From the NCBI RefSeq assembly GCF_003586445.1, contig NZ_CP030028.1, forward strand, positions 4,920,501-4,984,500: a DNA stretch of 64,000 bases, read 5' to 3'. Below the pieces are notes generated by a model. It did not search any database. It was not told where the DNA came from and saw only the letters and a list, made by a program, of their open reading frames with translations. Below, in pieces: positions 9,132 through 16,896 of this stretch. Within the stretch, counting starts at the first letter, position 1, and the number at the start of each line of letters is the position of its first letter. The DNA is from Bacillus sp. Y1. Lineage in GTDB: Bacteria > Bacillota > Bacilli > Bacillales > Cytobacillaceae. Made by a program: the position numbers and the translations under genes.

Positions 9132-10247
9132 TTACTTTTTCCACTTCTTCTTTTCTGTTTCATTTCCTTTAAGAGCTAGTCCAATCGCAACGCTTGTTGA
9201 GTTCAGAAGGTCTTTTTTAGGAAAATTCTCCGAAACAATCTTTGAAAAATCAATATCTACTACTTCTACTTCTAACCTGTCTGATAATACAGAAACGAAC
9301 TGGCAAGCATTTTTCCCAGTAACGATGACTCGTTTAAAATTGCTTTTTCCCTTGCTTAAAGAGAATCGAAAGAAGTTCTGTGCTTTCTCTATTTCAGTAA
9401 CAACATCGTTAATATACGTCTCTTCATAAATGGCTGACTCCTCAACTGACACAGCCGCCTCTACTAAGCTCTCCACAAACCCATCAAATGGCAAAACATC
9501 ACTTACTGAAAACAAGTCTTCCTGTTCCGAATCCATTGCCCCCACTGTCATTGTTCTTGAAAAGGCAATGGTTTCATTAGCAAAAATATGAATATCAATG
9601 GATTCCTTAGATAAATCAACAACCATCTCGGTTTCACGTAGCCATTCTGGGTTTGTATATGAAATCAATCGCTGTAATGCCGTCCCGCGAATCTCCGCGC
9701 TTAACGGCTTCAAACCTGCCTGAATACTCACTTCTAAAATGTCCTCAGATAACGGTAAAGACGTCGCAAAAAACAGAATATCCGCTTTATCGGTTTCCTT
9801 CTCTCTTAACTCAGAAGCAAACTCCACAGCCGTCAATTTTTCGATATCTACCTGCTCGTCGGGCTCCGCCTTAATTGTCCCGATCTTCACAAAATCATAA
9901 ATAGACTTTTCAAAAGGAAGATGAATACTTTCCCCGACCTGGTATTGAAGAAGCTTCGCAAGCGCTTCTTCCTTTAAATCAGGAAGAGAGGTAATTCTTC
10001 TCACAATAATGTTTTGTGTTGGAAAGGCCAGATGAACATGCTTGTCCAACACCTTCTCCTTCAACAAGTCGGCTATACTCTTTATATCGGCCATTCTTGA
10101 ATTTTCTATTATAGAAATCTTTGTATCTATCACATCTATATCAAGTAAAACAGGTTTGTTGTTTTGGATTTGTACCTTCGCAGTTGTGATATACTGATCG
10201 CGAAAGTCTATACCTGAGAATGTGTCGTTTTTCTTGAAGCTGAACAT
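9132..10247 (-). CDS. pilM: PilM-like actin-fold pilus assembly protein
   Basis: Cytoplasmic actin-like ATP-binding protein of 371 residues that forms a ring under the pilus base and binds the PilN tail. The opening GIDFRDQYI replaces the usual GIDIG phosphate-1 loop, and an actin-fold repeat with VVDLSKESIDIHIF (phosphate-2 region, about 215) and RVIVTGKNA (about 310) is visible. AAGGTG stands just ahead of the ATG. The gene follows the minor pilin-like genes and precedes pilN, the standard pilMNO order. PilP and PilQ are absent, as expected in a cell with no outer membrane. Confidence 0.85.
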   Translation of the reverse strand: MFSFKKNDTFSGIDFRDQYITTAKVQIQNNKPVLLDIDVIDTKISIIENSRMADIKSIADLLKEKVLDKHVHLAFPTQNIIVRRITSLPDLKEEALAKLLQYQVGESIHLPFEKSIYDFVKIGTIKAEPDEQVDIEKLTAVEFASELREKETDKADILFFATSLPLSEDILEVSIQAGLKPLSAEIRGTALQRLISYTNPEWLRETEMVVDLSKESIDIHIFANETIAFSRTMTVGAMDSEQEDLFSVSDVLPFDGFVESLVEAAVSVEESAIYEETYINDVVTEIEKAQNFFRFSLSKGKSNFKRVIVTGKNACQFVSVLSDRLEVEVVDIDFSKIVSENFPKKDLLNSTSVAIGLALKGNETEKKKWKK

Positions 10248-10272
10248 GTTGCACCTTCTTTCTGTTGTTGAA

Positions 10273-11295
10273 TTATCGGTTGGTTGAGAAATTTAATGAA
10301 GAGGGTTGAATAATTGATGTATATTGGTCCTTAGTTTGGGTACCATTTATTTGTTGGCAGGCAACCTCTAGCAGCGAACAACTTATTCCTTTTCCCTCTC
10401 CAGTAATTTCAAACGCATTAGAATCAGCATGCGCATTTCTTACGATTATGCCACTGTTAACCTGAAGAATGGAGCTACCGCCATGGTGTAACTCATCTAC
10501 TATTAATACCCCATTAACTACTATTTGAGTGTTTTGCCCACTACCTTTAAGATCCATCTCTTTAACGTATACGATCGCATCATTTGGAATTATTATCTTT
10601 GTATTTTTTCCACTGAGTCGAATTGTTTGAATTCTAGTAACACCACTAGGAAAGGTATAGTCCATATCCCTTTCGAGGTCGTGTTTATCTATTGAATCTA
10701 TGGTGTTTCCACTAGCTAAAGAGCTAACAATCGTATCATAATTCAAAATAGTTATTGGCCCGAATTTAGTTCGATCATAAGTGCCTTTGTTAGCTCCTAA
10801 AAAAGCATCATAGTTATATATGTTATATGCATTTTTCGTTTCTGTAAGTGGGTTGGCAGAGTAATCAATGTTTAAAGCTACTTTTCTTATAAGAACTGAA
10901 TTATCCTTATACCTTGCTTCTAGCGTCACACTTACACTTTTGGTTGTTGCAGATGGTGTTAAGGTACTGAAGTTACTCGGTAACAAGATGTCCACTCTCA
11001 CATCTTTCCCACCGATATTATATGACCGTGTACCAGTTACTTCTTTCAAATAGGCATAAGGTCCACTGTTCCCAGTGCTAGCATTTTTATAATTGCTCAT
11101 TTCAGACAAGACTATTTCAATTGCACCTTCAGCCCGATAAAACTCCTCTTGTTCCTTTTTTGTTTTAACAACATTCTGAAGGCCATAAGTAGTGGTCGAT
11201 AACATGGCTGTTCCTACGATACTAACAAGGACAACAATAAAGAGGACAATCATTAACGCTGCCCCTGATTCGTTGCCTTTACATCTTTGAATCAT
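10273..11295 (-). CDS. PilX-like minor pilus component
   Basis: About 340 residues. The ATG at 11295 is preferred because AGGGGGAT lies 4-10 bases ahead; an ATG 15 bases upstream has no site. The N-terminus ends in ESGAALMIVLFIVVLVSIVGTAML, a hydrophobic helix typical of PilX N-terminal proteins and minor pseudopilins with no glutamate at the usual +5 place. The rest is soluble beta-rich sequence with TKIIIPNDAIVYVKEMDLKG-type repeats that recall a right-handed beta-helix or adhesin. It lies between two class III pilin genes and pilM. It is probably a tip or priming subunit; the detailed role is unknown. Confidence 0.7.
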   Translation of the reverse strand: MIQRCKGNESGAALMIVLFIVVLVSIVGTAMLSTTTYGLQNVVKTKKEQEEFYRAEGAIEIVLSEMSNYKNASTGNSGPYAYLKEVTGTRSYNIGGKDVRVDILLPSNFSTLTPSATTKSVSVTLEARYKDNSVLIRKVALNIDYSANPLTETKNAYNIYNYDAFLGANKGTYDRTKFGPITILNYDTIVSSLASGNTIDSIDKHDLERDMDYTFPSGVTRIQTIRLSGKNTKIIIPNDAIVYVKEMDLKGSGQNTQIVVNGVLIVDELHHGGSSILQVNSGIIVRNAHADSNAFEITGEGKGISCSLLEVACQQINGTQTKDQYTSIIQPSSLNFSTNR

Positions 11296-11317
11296 GTTGA
11301 TCCCCCTCATCGACCAC

Positions 11318-11731
11318 TTAATACCTTACTCTTTTTTGTGCATCATTAAAGACTTCGGTCGAAACCTTATACTCGTGATCATCTTTTTCTAATACTAGAG
11401 TCACTTTGTACCGTTTTTCCGTTCCACCTTCTACTAGCTGTTCAGTTACTGTATAGCTTTTTACATTTTTAGATAATAAGGTGCCCGATACTAACTTAAT
11501 TTCACCATTAGAATACACGATTTTACTGCTAATCTCTTGTCCATCTCTTACCGTATTCGAGATCGTTTCCATAATAAAGCGAGCCTCTCTCTGTAGTTCA
11601 TTTTCCATTGCTACTGCTCGTTCCATTTTTGTCCCATAGCTAAACAGTGAAAAGGCAAGTGCTGAGATACTTACCATAATTAAAATGACAATGAGTAATT
11701 CAATTAGTGTTACACCTTTTTCATTTCTCAC
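11318..11731 (-). CDS. Minor pilin, PilW/ComGF-like
   Basis: 137 residues starting MRNEKG-VTLIELLIV: a class III prepilin leader cut after Gly6 with Glu at mature position 5, then a hydrophobic helix to about residue 30. The remaining globular domain is short and beta-rich. It overlaps the preceding pilin gene by 4 bases (ATGA), showing coupling. As a minor pilin it would be processed by the prepilin peptidase encoded upstream and help start pilus assembly. Assignment to PilW or ComGF by name is not secure. Confidence 0.8.
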   Translation of the reverse strand: MRNEKGVTLIELLIVILIMVSISALAFSLFSYGTKMERAVAMENELQREARFIMETISNTVRDGQEISSKIVYSNGEIKLVSGTLLSKNVKSYTVTEQLVEGGTEKRYKVTLVLEKDDHEYKVSTEVFNDAQKRVRY

Positions 11732-12117
11732 TGCTTTTTCACCACCGTGACAAGCTCTAAACTAGAAGAGTCATTTGATACTACTTTTGCTGTTATTTCA
11801 AAGAACTCAATCGCACTATACATAACCGGTTTCGCTGTGATCGTCACTTTTGCATCATAGTTGGCTATGGTGGTGGTGACACAACCTTGGTCTTTTTGGC
11901 AATAATATTGTGCAGGGGAGGTTCCACTTTTGTACCCTTTTTCACGGATATTTTCCATAATCTGCTGCCCATAATAGTTCAATTGTGTGTCTTCACCTTG
12001 CTCTACCGTTCTGGTAAAAGAACCCGTCATGATTAGGAGCAACGGAACAATCACCATTCCGGCAATAACGACAGAGATCAATAATTCAATTAATGTGACT
12101 CCATTTTGGTTGTTCAT
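11728..12117 (-). CDS. Minor pilin, PilV-like
   Basis: 129 residues with the prepilin signal MNNQNG-VTLIELLIS, Glu at mature position 5 and a helix to about residue 30. Two cysteines (in YYCQKDQGC) about 75 residues in may form a disulphide. It lies directly after the prepilin peptidase gene and overlaps the next minor pilin gene. Resembles PilV/GspI type minor pilins by length and position. Confidence 0.8.
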   Translation of the reverse strand: MNNQNGVTLIELLISVVIAGMVIVPLLLIMTGSFTRTVEQGEDTQLNYYGQQIMENIREKGYKSGTSPAQYYCQKDQGCVTTTIANYDAKVTITAKPVMYSAIEFFEITAKVVSNDSSSLELVTVVKKQ

Positions 12118-12130
12118 TTTTATCTGCCCC

Positions 12131-12883
12131 TTATAGGAGTAGTGAGCTGTACCAAGTCCATATATCTTCTCCGTACAGGTAAGTCACTAATGTTCCAATC
12201 ATAATCGACGGCCCAAAGGCAATCGGTTCTCTACGTTTGACAATTTTTAGTGCGATTAATAGTAATCCAACAACTGCTCCAACAAATGAGGCTAACACAA
12301 GACTCATTACAGTAAGCGCGGGTCCTAGTACCACTCCAATGGCTGCATATAGCTTAATATCGCCGCCACCCATGCCGCCTTTGCTGACAACAGCAAGCAA
12401 CAAGAGCAAGCCAAAACCTATTACACCGCCTATTAAGTATGTTAAAAATGGTTCTTCCCCGATGAAGAAACGCACAATGACAAGAACCACAATACTAGGT
12501 AGAGTAATCACGTCTAAAATTAACTTTTCACGAATGTCAGTTAAAACAGACAGAATTAATAAAGTTGATAAAAGAATAGCAGGTAGTAACTCAGGAGTTA
12601 GTCCAATTTTCTTATAAACAAGGAAAAAGATAATGGCAGTCATAGCTTCTCCTAATGGGTACAGAGGAGATATTTTCTCTTTACAATAACGACAACGACC
12701 TTTTAAGAACAGAAAACTAAATAGAGGAAATAAGTCAAAGAAACCTAACCTGTGGTTACAGTAGGTACAGTGGGATGGTGGGTATGAGATGGATTCTTTT
12801 TTTAGTAGGCGTATTGCTACTACGTTGAAGAAGCTACCGAATAGTAGGGACATTATAATAATAAGCAAATCTAAAATATGCAC
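12131..12883 (-). CDS. pilD: Prepilin peptidase (PilD/ComC type)
   Basis: Membrane aspartyl protease of 250 residues that cleaves and N-methylates the prepilins. It has the N-terminal zinc-binding pairs CTYC and CRYC (about residues 38-68) and both catalytic aspartates, in LTDIREKLILD (about 115) and GMGGGDIKLYAAIG (about 172-185), with about seven helices. The methylase half with four cysteines is complete. It is located next to the pilins it would process. ComC is the Bacillus competence homologue; the context here is a full pilus operon, so PilD fits better. Confidence 0.93.
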   Translation of the reverse strand: MHILDLLIIIMSLLFGSFFNVVAIRLLKKESISYPPSHCTYCNHRLGFFDLFPLFSFLFLKGRCRYCKEKISPLYPLGEAMTAIIFFLVYKKIGLTPELLPAILLSTLLILSVLTDIREKLILDVITLPSIVVLVIVRFFIGEEPFLTYLIGGVIGFGLLLLLAVVSKGGMGGGDIKLYAAIGVVLGPALTVMSLVLASFVGAVVGLLLIALKIVKRREPIAFGPSIMIGTLVTYLYGEDIWTWYSSLLL

Positions 12884-12907
12884 ATAACCTTCCCCTTTTC
12901 CTTAAAA

Positions 12908-12948
12908 TGTAAAAAATAAAACTGCCGTCGTCTTTGAAGACGCGACAG
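12908..12948 (-). terminator. Terminator between the major pilin gene and the rest of the operon
   Basis: Read on the minus strand, arms CTGTCG-CGTCTT and AAGACG-A-CGGCAG form a 12-pair stem with one bulged A, followed by TTTTATTTTTT. It begins just past the pilin stop. Partial termination here would give far more pilin mRNA than motor and platform mRNA. Confidence 0.8.
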
Positions 12949-12961
12949 CTAAATTGATTTC

Positions 12962-13330
12962 TTAATCTTCTTCTGTTTCATCTGAGGAAGTTAAAGCACC
13001 TGTACAAGAAGAGGATACTACACCATTTGCAACAGAAAAACCAGCACTACCATCAGCACATGTTGGTAATGATTCAAGATATCCTTCAGAAACTAAAAGA
13101 GCAGACGTAGCAGGAGTAGCAGTTCCCTCTACTGCATTGTATCGACTAACAGCGTCCTTTAAAATTGCAAGTGACTGTTTATTTGCATTAATTTCAGCTT
13201 GATCTTTATTACTCATAACCATCGGAATCGCCACAGCAGCAATAATCCCCAAAATAACAATAACAACTAACAATTCGATTAGTGTTAGACCAGCTTGGTC
13301 TTTCATTTTCTTCTTTAATGATTTTAACAT
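12962..13330 (-). CDS. pilA: Major type IV pilin PilA
   Basis: 122-residue prepilin. The leader MLKSLKKKMKDQAG is cut before LTLIELLVVIVILGIIAAVAIPMV, which carries Glu at mature position 5 and the hydrophobic assembly helix. Two cysteines (CADG and SSCTG near the C-terminus) form the expected D-region disulphide; the tail ends in an acidic DETEED. AAGGGGG stands 10 bases ahead of the ATG. It is the first gene of the operon, is preceded by the cyclic-di-GMP-II-like leader and followed by its own terminator, all typical of a highly expressed, second-messenger-controlled major subunit. ComGC is similar but shorter. Confidence 0.93.
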   Translation of the reverse strand: MLKSLKKKMKDQAGLTLIELLVVIVILGIIAAVAIPMVMSNKDQAEINANKQSLAILKDAVSRYNAVEGTATPATSALLVSEGYLESLPTCADGSAGFSVANGVVSSSCTGALTSSDETEED

Positions 13331-13395
13331 GAAGAAAGGTCCCCCTTTTAATTTTTTTATGTTTTTTCGAGAGCTTTTCGCTTAAATTTGGGAAT

Positions 13396-13440
13396 AAAAA
13401 AACCTTTACAGCTCATTCTATGGAATGTAGTTGTAAAGGT
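13396..13440 (-). terminator. Riboswitch-controlled terminator ahead of pilA
   Basis: On the minus strand, ACCTTTACA (13440-13432) pairs with TGTAAAGGT (13410-13402) around an inner CATTC/GAATG stem, followed by seven U (13402-13396). The 5' arm reuses the last bases of the aptamer (GACC), so aptamer closure and terminator are mutually exclusive. Confidence 0.88.
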
Positions 13441-13506
13441 CGGTTGCACCAATCGCTCGATATGACTCAGGTGCCCACATACAAGTCATATTTCTTCGCG
13501 CCCTTA
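13435..13506 (-). promoter_or_regulatory. Cyclic-di-GMP-II riboswitch aptamer (putative)
   Basis: The minus strand reads a hairpin ATATGACT/AGTCATAT whose loop contains GGGCACC, followed by GAG and GGTGCAACCGACC. GCACC in the loop pairs with GGTGC downstream to make a pseudoknot. From memory this matches the crystallised Clostridium acetobutylicum class II cyclic-di-GMP aptamer at its invariant parts (GGGCAC-x-TGA-x-TCAT, GAG, GTGCAACCGACC). The closing stem would be AAGG (13505-13502) with CCTT. Ligand binding should hold CCTT away from the terminator and turn pilA on, as for pilA1 in C. difficile. Confidence 0.88.
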
Positions 13507-13838
13507 TTTAAGGAAAAAGACTCTGTGATAAACATTACTTATTTACTAGTAGTCTACACTAAAAAAAATGAAAAAAAAAGAGGTTTTATGTAAATTTACT
13601 ATTAGGAAATGTTGGCTAAACATTATTTAAAAACACCATTTTCTAAACTATTTTCCCATACAGAGTAGTATCTTCAATTCCCTCATTTATCATCTTTATT
13701 TTTCAGAAATAGCAATTCCAATTAATAACAGGAGTAAACATCAAATAGTTCCTCATACCTATTAGATATCATGATTTTCCACAAATAAATTTTTCCATTA
13801 TTTATAAAACAAAGTAACATTTTTCCCCTTTTACCCAT

Positions 13839-13844
13839 TATAAT
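13839..13844 (+). promoter_or_regulatory. -10 box for the 13887 membrane-protein gene
   Basis: TATAAT 42 bases ahead of the ATG. The -35 region (AACATT at 13816-13821) is poor, so strength is uncertain. Confidence 0.4.
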
Positions 13845-13886
13845 AGGAAGAAAATATCGCTTATTCTATTTAAAAGGGGATTACAT

Positions 13887-14408
13887 ATGTCTCAACCATA
13901 CCAACAAAAACCTATTTGGGCTTCGGTTGTTCTTATTTTGGGTGGCCTTTTTATGGTTTTCTCTCTACCCGGTATGCTTTTAACACTTTTTATGCAAATC
14001 AGACAACTAGAAATCGTAACCTCTATCTCCATCATTTTCTTTACAATTGGTGTTTGCATGATTTTTGTTTTGCTATGGGGAATGAAGAGAGCTTGGACAG
14101 CCATTAAGAAATATAACGAATATAAAGTGAAATACACTGTCATTGAAACAAATCTAGACCCTACTCCTCAAGAGAAAAAGCCTATTTGGCCTTGGGTAGT
14201 TATTGGGATCGGTACCTTATCGGTTTTAGGAATGGGACCAGGTGTCATCATGCTTCCGATCATGCCCCTGTTCTTGGCTGGCATGTCTACCGATTCTGGT
14301 ACGACTCCCGATTATGTTCCTATGCTTATCCTTTTGATCGGATATGGATTCATGATTAGGTATACCATCTTACTCGTAAAAGCTATCAAGAGACTGCGCT
14401 CTAAGTAA
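13887..14408 (+). CDS. Hypothetical four-helix membrane protein
   Basis: 173 residues; I do not recognise the family. It is built as a duplication: two halves each begin with QKPIW/KKPIW followed by a helical hairpin (helices at about 14-35, 48-70, 98-120, 135-158), with a charged cytoplasmic linker (about 72-92) between them. The ORF starts at an ATG 6 bases after AAAAGGGG. It is monocistronic, divergent from the pilus operon and followed by its own terminator. No link to the pilus is shown beyond sharing the intergenic region. Confidence 0.75.
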   Translation: MSQPYQQKPIWASVVLILGGLFMVFSLPGMLLTLFMQIRQLEIVTSISIIFFTIGVCMIFVLLWGMKRAWTAIKKYNEYKVKYTVIETNLDPTPQEKKPIWPWVVIGIGTLSVLGMGPGVIMLPIMPLFLAGMSTDSGTTPDYVPMLILLIGYGFMIRYTILLVKAIKRLRSK

Positions 14409-14423
14409 ATAATCTGACAAGTT

Positions 14424-14454
14424 GCTCCTACCTTTTCTAGGTAAGAGCTTTTTT
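14424..14454 (+). terminator. Terminator after the 13887 gene
   Basis: Arms GCTCCTACCT (14424-14433) and AGGTAAGAGC (14439-14448) with one mismatch, then six T. Confidence 0.82.
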
Positions 14455-14479
14455 ATTGTTAAAAAATGTTACAACATAA

Positions 14480-14508
14480 CAGACAGAATATTCAAACATA
14501 CATATAAT
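14480..14508 (+). promoter_or_regulatory. Putative sigma-A promoter of guaD-adeC
   Basis: CAGACA (14480-14485), 17-base spacer, TATAAT (14503-14508). Transcription from here gives a leader of about 100 bases containing the hairpin at 14558-14591. Confidence 0.5.
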
Positions 14509-14557
14509 ACAGAAATAAACCCACCTACTATATGAGACTTCTTTATCCCTCCATCCC

Positions 14558-14591
14558 AAAAAACTAACCTTTTTACAAAGGTTAGTTTTTT
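14558..14591 (+). terminator. Leader terminator or attenuator ahead of guaD
   Basis: Perfect 15-base arms AAAAAACTAACCTTT and AAAGGTTAGTTTTTT around TTAC, with the T-rich 3' arm ending 37 bases before the guaD start. Because it lies downstream of the likely promoter, it may act as an attenuator. No purine aptamer could be recognised before it. Confidence 0.65.
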
Positions 14592-14627
14592 ACTCAATCA
14601 TTCACTACATCGGAAAAGGTGATTTCA

Positions 14628-15098
14628 TTGGAAAAAGTATTTTTTATGAATGAAGCGATTAAGTTAGCTTGTGAAAATGTGTTAAGTAATCATGGTGGTC
14701 CTTTTGGGGCGATTGTGATTAAGGACGGGAAAATTATCGGAAAGGGAAAAAATGAGGTCACAAGCACTAATGACCCTACTGCCCATGCAGAGGTTCAAGC
14801 GATTCGTGAGGCTTGCTCTTATTTAGGCAGTTTCCAATTAACAGATTGTGAGATTTATACAAGCTGTGAACCATGTCCGATGTGCATCGGAGCGATTTAT
14901 TGGGCGAGGCCAAAGGCAGTTTATTATGCGTGTACAAAAGAGGAAGCGGCCCAAATTGGCTTTGATGATCACTTTATTTATGAAGAAATTAGCTTGCCAA
15001 TCGAAAATAGAACGATTATGATGAATCAAATTACTGTTGAACAGTACAATCTACCGTTTAAAATGTGGGAAGTATCATCTGACAAAACAGAATACTAG
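14628..15098 (+). CDS. guaD: Guanine deaminase GuaD
   Basis: Zinc-dependent deaminase converting guanine to xanthine in purine salvage. 156 residues, close to B. subtilis GuaD in length and motif: HAE (H53, E55) supplies a zinc ligand and the catalytic proton shuttle, and PCPMC (C83, C86) the other ligands; GGPFGAIV and the YWARPKAVYYA segment are typical of this family and separate it from tRNA adenosine deaminase TadA. The TTG at 14628 is preferred over an in-frame GTG 9 bases upstream because AAAAGGTGA is then correctly spaced. adeC follows 28 bases later, so both act in nucleobase catabolism. Confidence 0.93.
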   Translation: MEKVFFMNEAIKLACENVLSNHGGPFGAIVIKDGKIIGKGKNEVTSTNDPTAHAEVQAIREACSYLGSFQLTDCEIYTSCEPCPMCIGAIYWARPKAVYYACTKEEAAQIGFDDHFIYEEISLPIENRTIMMNQITVEQYNLPFKMWEVSSDKTEY

Positions 15099-15126
15099 TC
15101 TCTTATAGACGATCTAGGAGGAGAGT

Positions 15127-16857
15127 ATGGACAAAAGCAGACTAAAACAACGTATTGAAGTGGCCTCAGGGAAAACGGAGGCTGATCTTGTCATAAAAAA
15201 TGGCAAAATTATTGATGTATTTACCGGTGAAATTTATGAAGGTGACGTTGCCATCACAGATGGAGCCTTCGTTGGAGTAGGGAATTATTCTGGTAAAAAG
15301 GAATTTGATGCAAGAGGGCGATATGTATGCCCTGCTTTTCTTGATGGTCATGTTCATATTGAATCATCCATGGTGTCTCCGAAGGAATTTGCGAAGGTTG
15401 AGCTACTAAGAGGAGTTACCACCATTGTTGCCGATCCTCACGAAATCGCCAATGTATTAGGTGTTAAAGGAATTCAGCTTTTACTTGATACTTCGGAAAA
15501 TCTCCCCTTTAATTTTTACTTTATGCTTCCTTCCTGCGTACCTGCCACTAGCTTTGAGTTAGCGGGTGCCACACTTGAGATTGAGGATCTTTCCCCATTG
15601 TTTTCCCATCCGAGAGTGCTAGGTTTAGCAGAGGTAATGAATTTTCCAGCTGTGAAAAATGCGGAAGAGTCGATGTTAAATAAGTTATATGAAGCAAAGC
15701 GGTTAAACGCAAAAATTGATGGTCATGCCGCTGGACTGAGTGATATGGACATTAATGTATTTATGACTTCTGGTGTACGAACCGATCATGAGTGTACTTC
15801 TGCCGAAGATGCGATTGCTCGTTTGCGCCGCGGGATGTACCTAATGATTCGTGAAGGCACTGTTGCTAGAGATTTAAAGAAGCTACTTCCTGTTGTGAAT
15901 GAACGAAATGCTAGACGCTGTCTTTTTGTCACAGACGATAAACATCTCGATGATATCCTGCATGAAGGAAGCATTGATTACAATGTTCGATTAGCCATTT
16001 CGGAAGGACTCGACCCCCTTACAGCTATTCAGTTAGCTACTATTAATACCGCTGAATGCTTTGGTTTACAGGAAAAAGGAGCGATTGCACCAGGATATGA
16101 CGCGGACTTTTTACTTCTGGATGATCTGCATTCCGTGAGCATCTCGCATGTGTTTAAAGATGGGAATCTTATGGTTGAACATGGGCAATTAATTAATTTC
16201 CCAGAAAATGAGCAAACAGATATTTCTTCTGAATATGTAAATACCGTTTGTTTTCATGATTTTTCCGAAGAGGCGTTACATCTTCCCATCACTGAAAACA
16301 AAGCCAATATTATAGAAATCAATAAAAACAGTCTCGTAACCAATCATCTTTTTGAAGAAGTAACGGTAAACGAATCAGGTTGTTTTGAATCTTCCTTTGA
16401 AAAAGATCAATGCAAGCTGGTCGTAATCGAAAGGCACCATTACACAAATGAAATTGGCATAGGAATCGTGAAAGGATTAGGATTGAAAAACGGAGCGATT
16501 GCCTCGACGGTTGCTCATGACTCACATAATTTAGTGGTCGCTGGAACAAGTGACTCAGATATCTTATTTGCTGCCAAAAAAATAAAAGAAATGCAAGGTG
16601 GGCTTGTGGTTGTTAAAGATGGAGAAGTGTTAGCCTCTCTACACCTCCCTATTGCTGGTCTTCTTTCATTGGGCACCTATGAAGACGTGTATGCTGGATT
16701 GAATAAGCTGACCCTCGCACTAGAAGAAATTGGAGTAGGCGAAGGCTTCAACCCGTTCTTAACGGTATCCTTCTTATCTCTTCCCGTCATTCCAGAGATT
16801 AAGCTTACCGCTCAAGGACTTTATGATGTAATAAACCAAAAGCATATTCCATGTTAA
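15127..16857 (+). CDS. adeC: Adenine deaminase
   Basis: Binuclear-metal amidohydrolase converting adenine to hypoxanthine; 576 residues, same length as B. subtilis AdeC. Metal ligands include DGHVHIESSM (about residue 75) and DGHAAG (about 198), with DDKH (about 265) also conserved; the C-terminal AdeC domain contains KDGEVLASLHLPIAGLLS. Strong AGGAGGAG site 5 bases ahead of the ATG. Cotranscribed with guaD, giving an operon for feeding guanine and adenine into hypoxanthine/xanthine metabolism. Confidence 0.95.
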   Translation: MDKSRLKQRIEVASGKTEADLVIKNGKIIDVFTGEIYEGDVAITDGAFVGVGNYSGKKEFDARGRYVCPAFLDGHVHIESSMVSPKEFAKVELLRGVTTIVADPHEIANVLGVKGIQLLLDTSENLPFNFYFMLPSCVPATSFELAGATLEIEDLSPLFSHPRVLGLAEVMNFPAVKNAEESMLNKLYEAKRLNAKIDGHAAGLSDMDINVFMTSGVRTDHECTSAEDAIARLRRGMYLMIREGTVARDLKKLLPVVNERNARRCLFVTDDKHLDDILHEGSIDYNVRLAISEGLDPLTAIQLATINTAECFGLQEKGAIAPGYDADFLLLDDLHSVSISHVFKDGNLMVEHGQLINFPENEQTDISSEYVNTVCFHDFSEEALHLPITENKANIIEINKNSLVTNHLFEEVTVNESGCFESSFEKDQCKLVVIERHHYTNEIGIGIVKGLGLKNGAIASTVAHDSHNLVVAGTSDSDILFAAKKIKEMQGGLVVVKDGEVLASLHLPIAGLLSLGTYEDVYAGLNKLTLALEEIGVGEGFNPFLTVSFLSLPVIPEIKLTAQGLYDVINQKHIPC

Positions 16858-16888
16858 AAAAGGTAGAAGGAAATCCCTTCTACCTTTT
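16858..16888. terminator. Bidirectional terminator between adeC and the DUF4353 gene
   Basis: Arms AAAAGGTAGAAGG (16858-16870) and CCTTCTACCTTTT (16876-16888), 5-base loop, with A/T tracts on both sides serving two convergent genes. Confidence 0.9.
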
Positions 16889-16896
16889 ATTCGTTC

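Larger units (their letters stand above)
13331..13886. other. Intergenic region holding the pil leader
   Basis: About 555 bases between divergent genes. From the pilin side it holds the RBS, a terminator and the riboswitch aptamer (13396-13506). The next stretch, 13507-13800, is AT-rich with oligo-A runs and holds the undetermined pil promoter. A TATAAT at 13839-13844 probably serves the rightward membrane-protein gene. Confidence 0.6.

Noticed and set aside
8905..9429. 174-codon ORF opposite pilN and pilM
   Set aside because: Antisense to two well-placed pilus genes; composition reflects the complement of coding sequence.
13507..13620. Sigma-A or sigma-D promoter for the pilus operon
   Set aside because: Several weak -10-like words exist, but none has an acceptable partner box at a proper distance.
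14460..14618. Purine riboswitch ahead of guaD
   Set aside because: The conserved loop-loop and junction sequences of the purine aptamer are not present on the coding strand.
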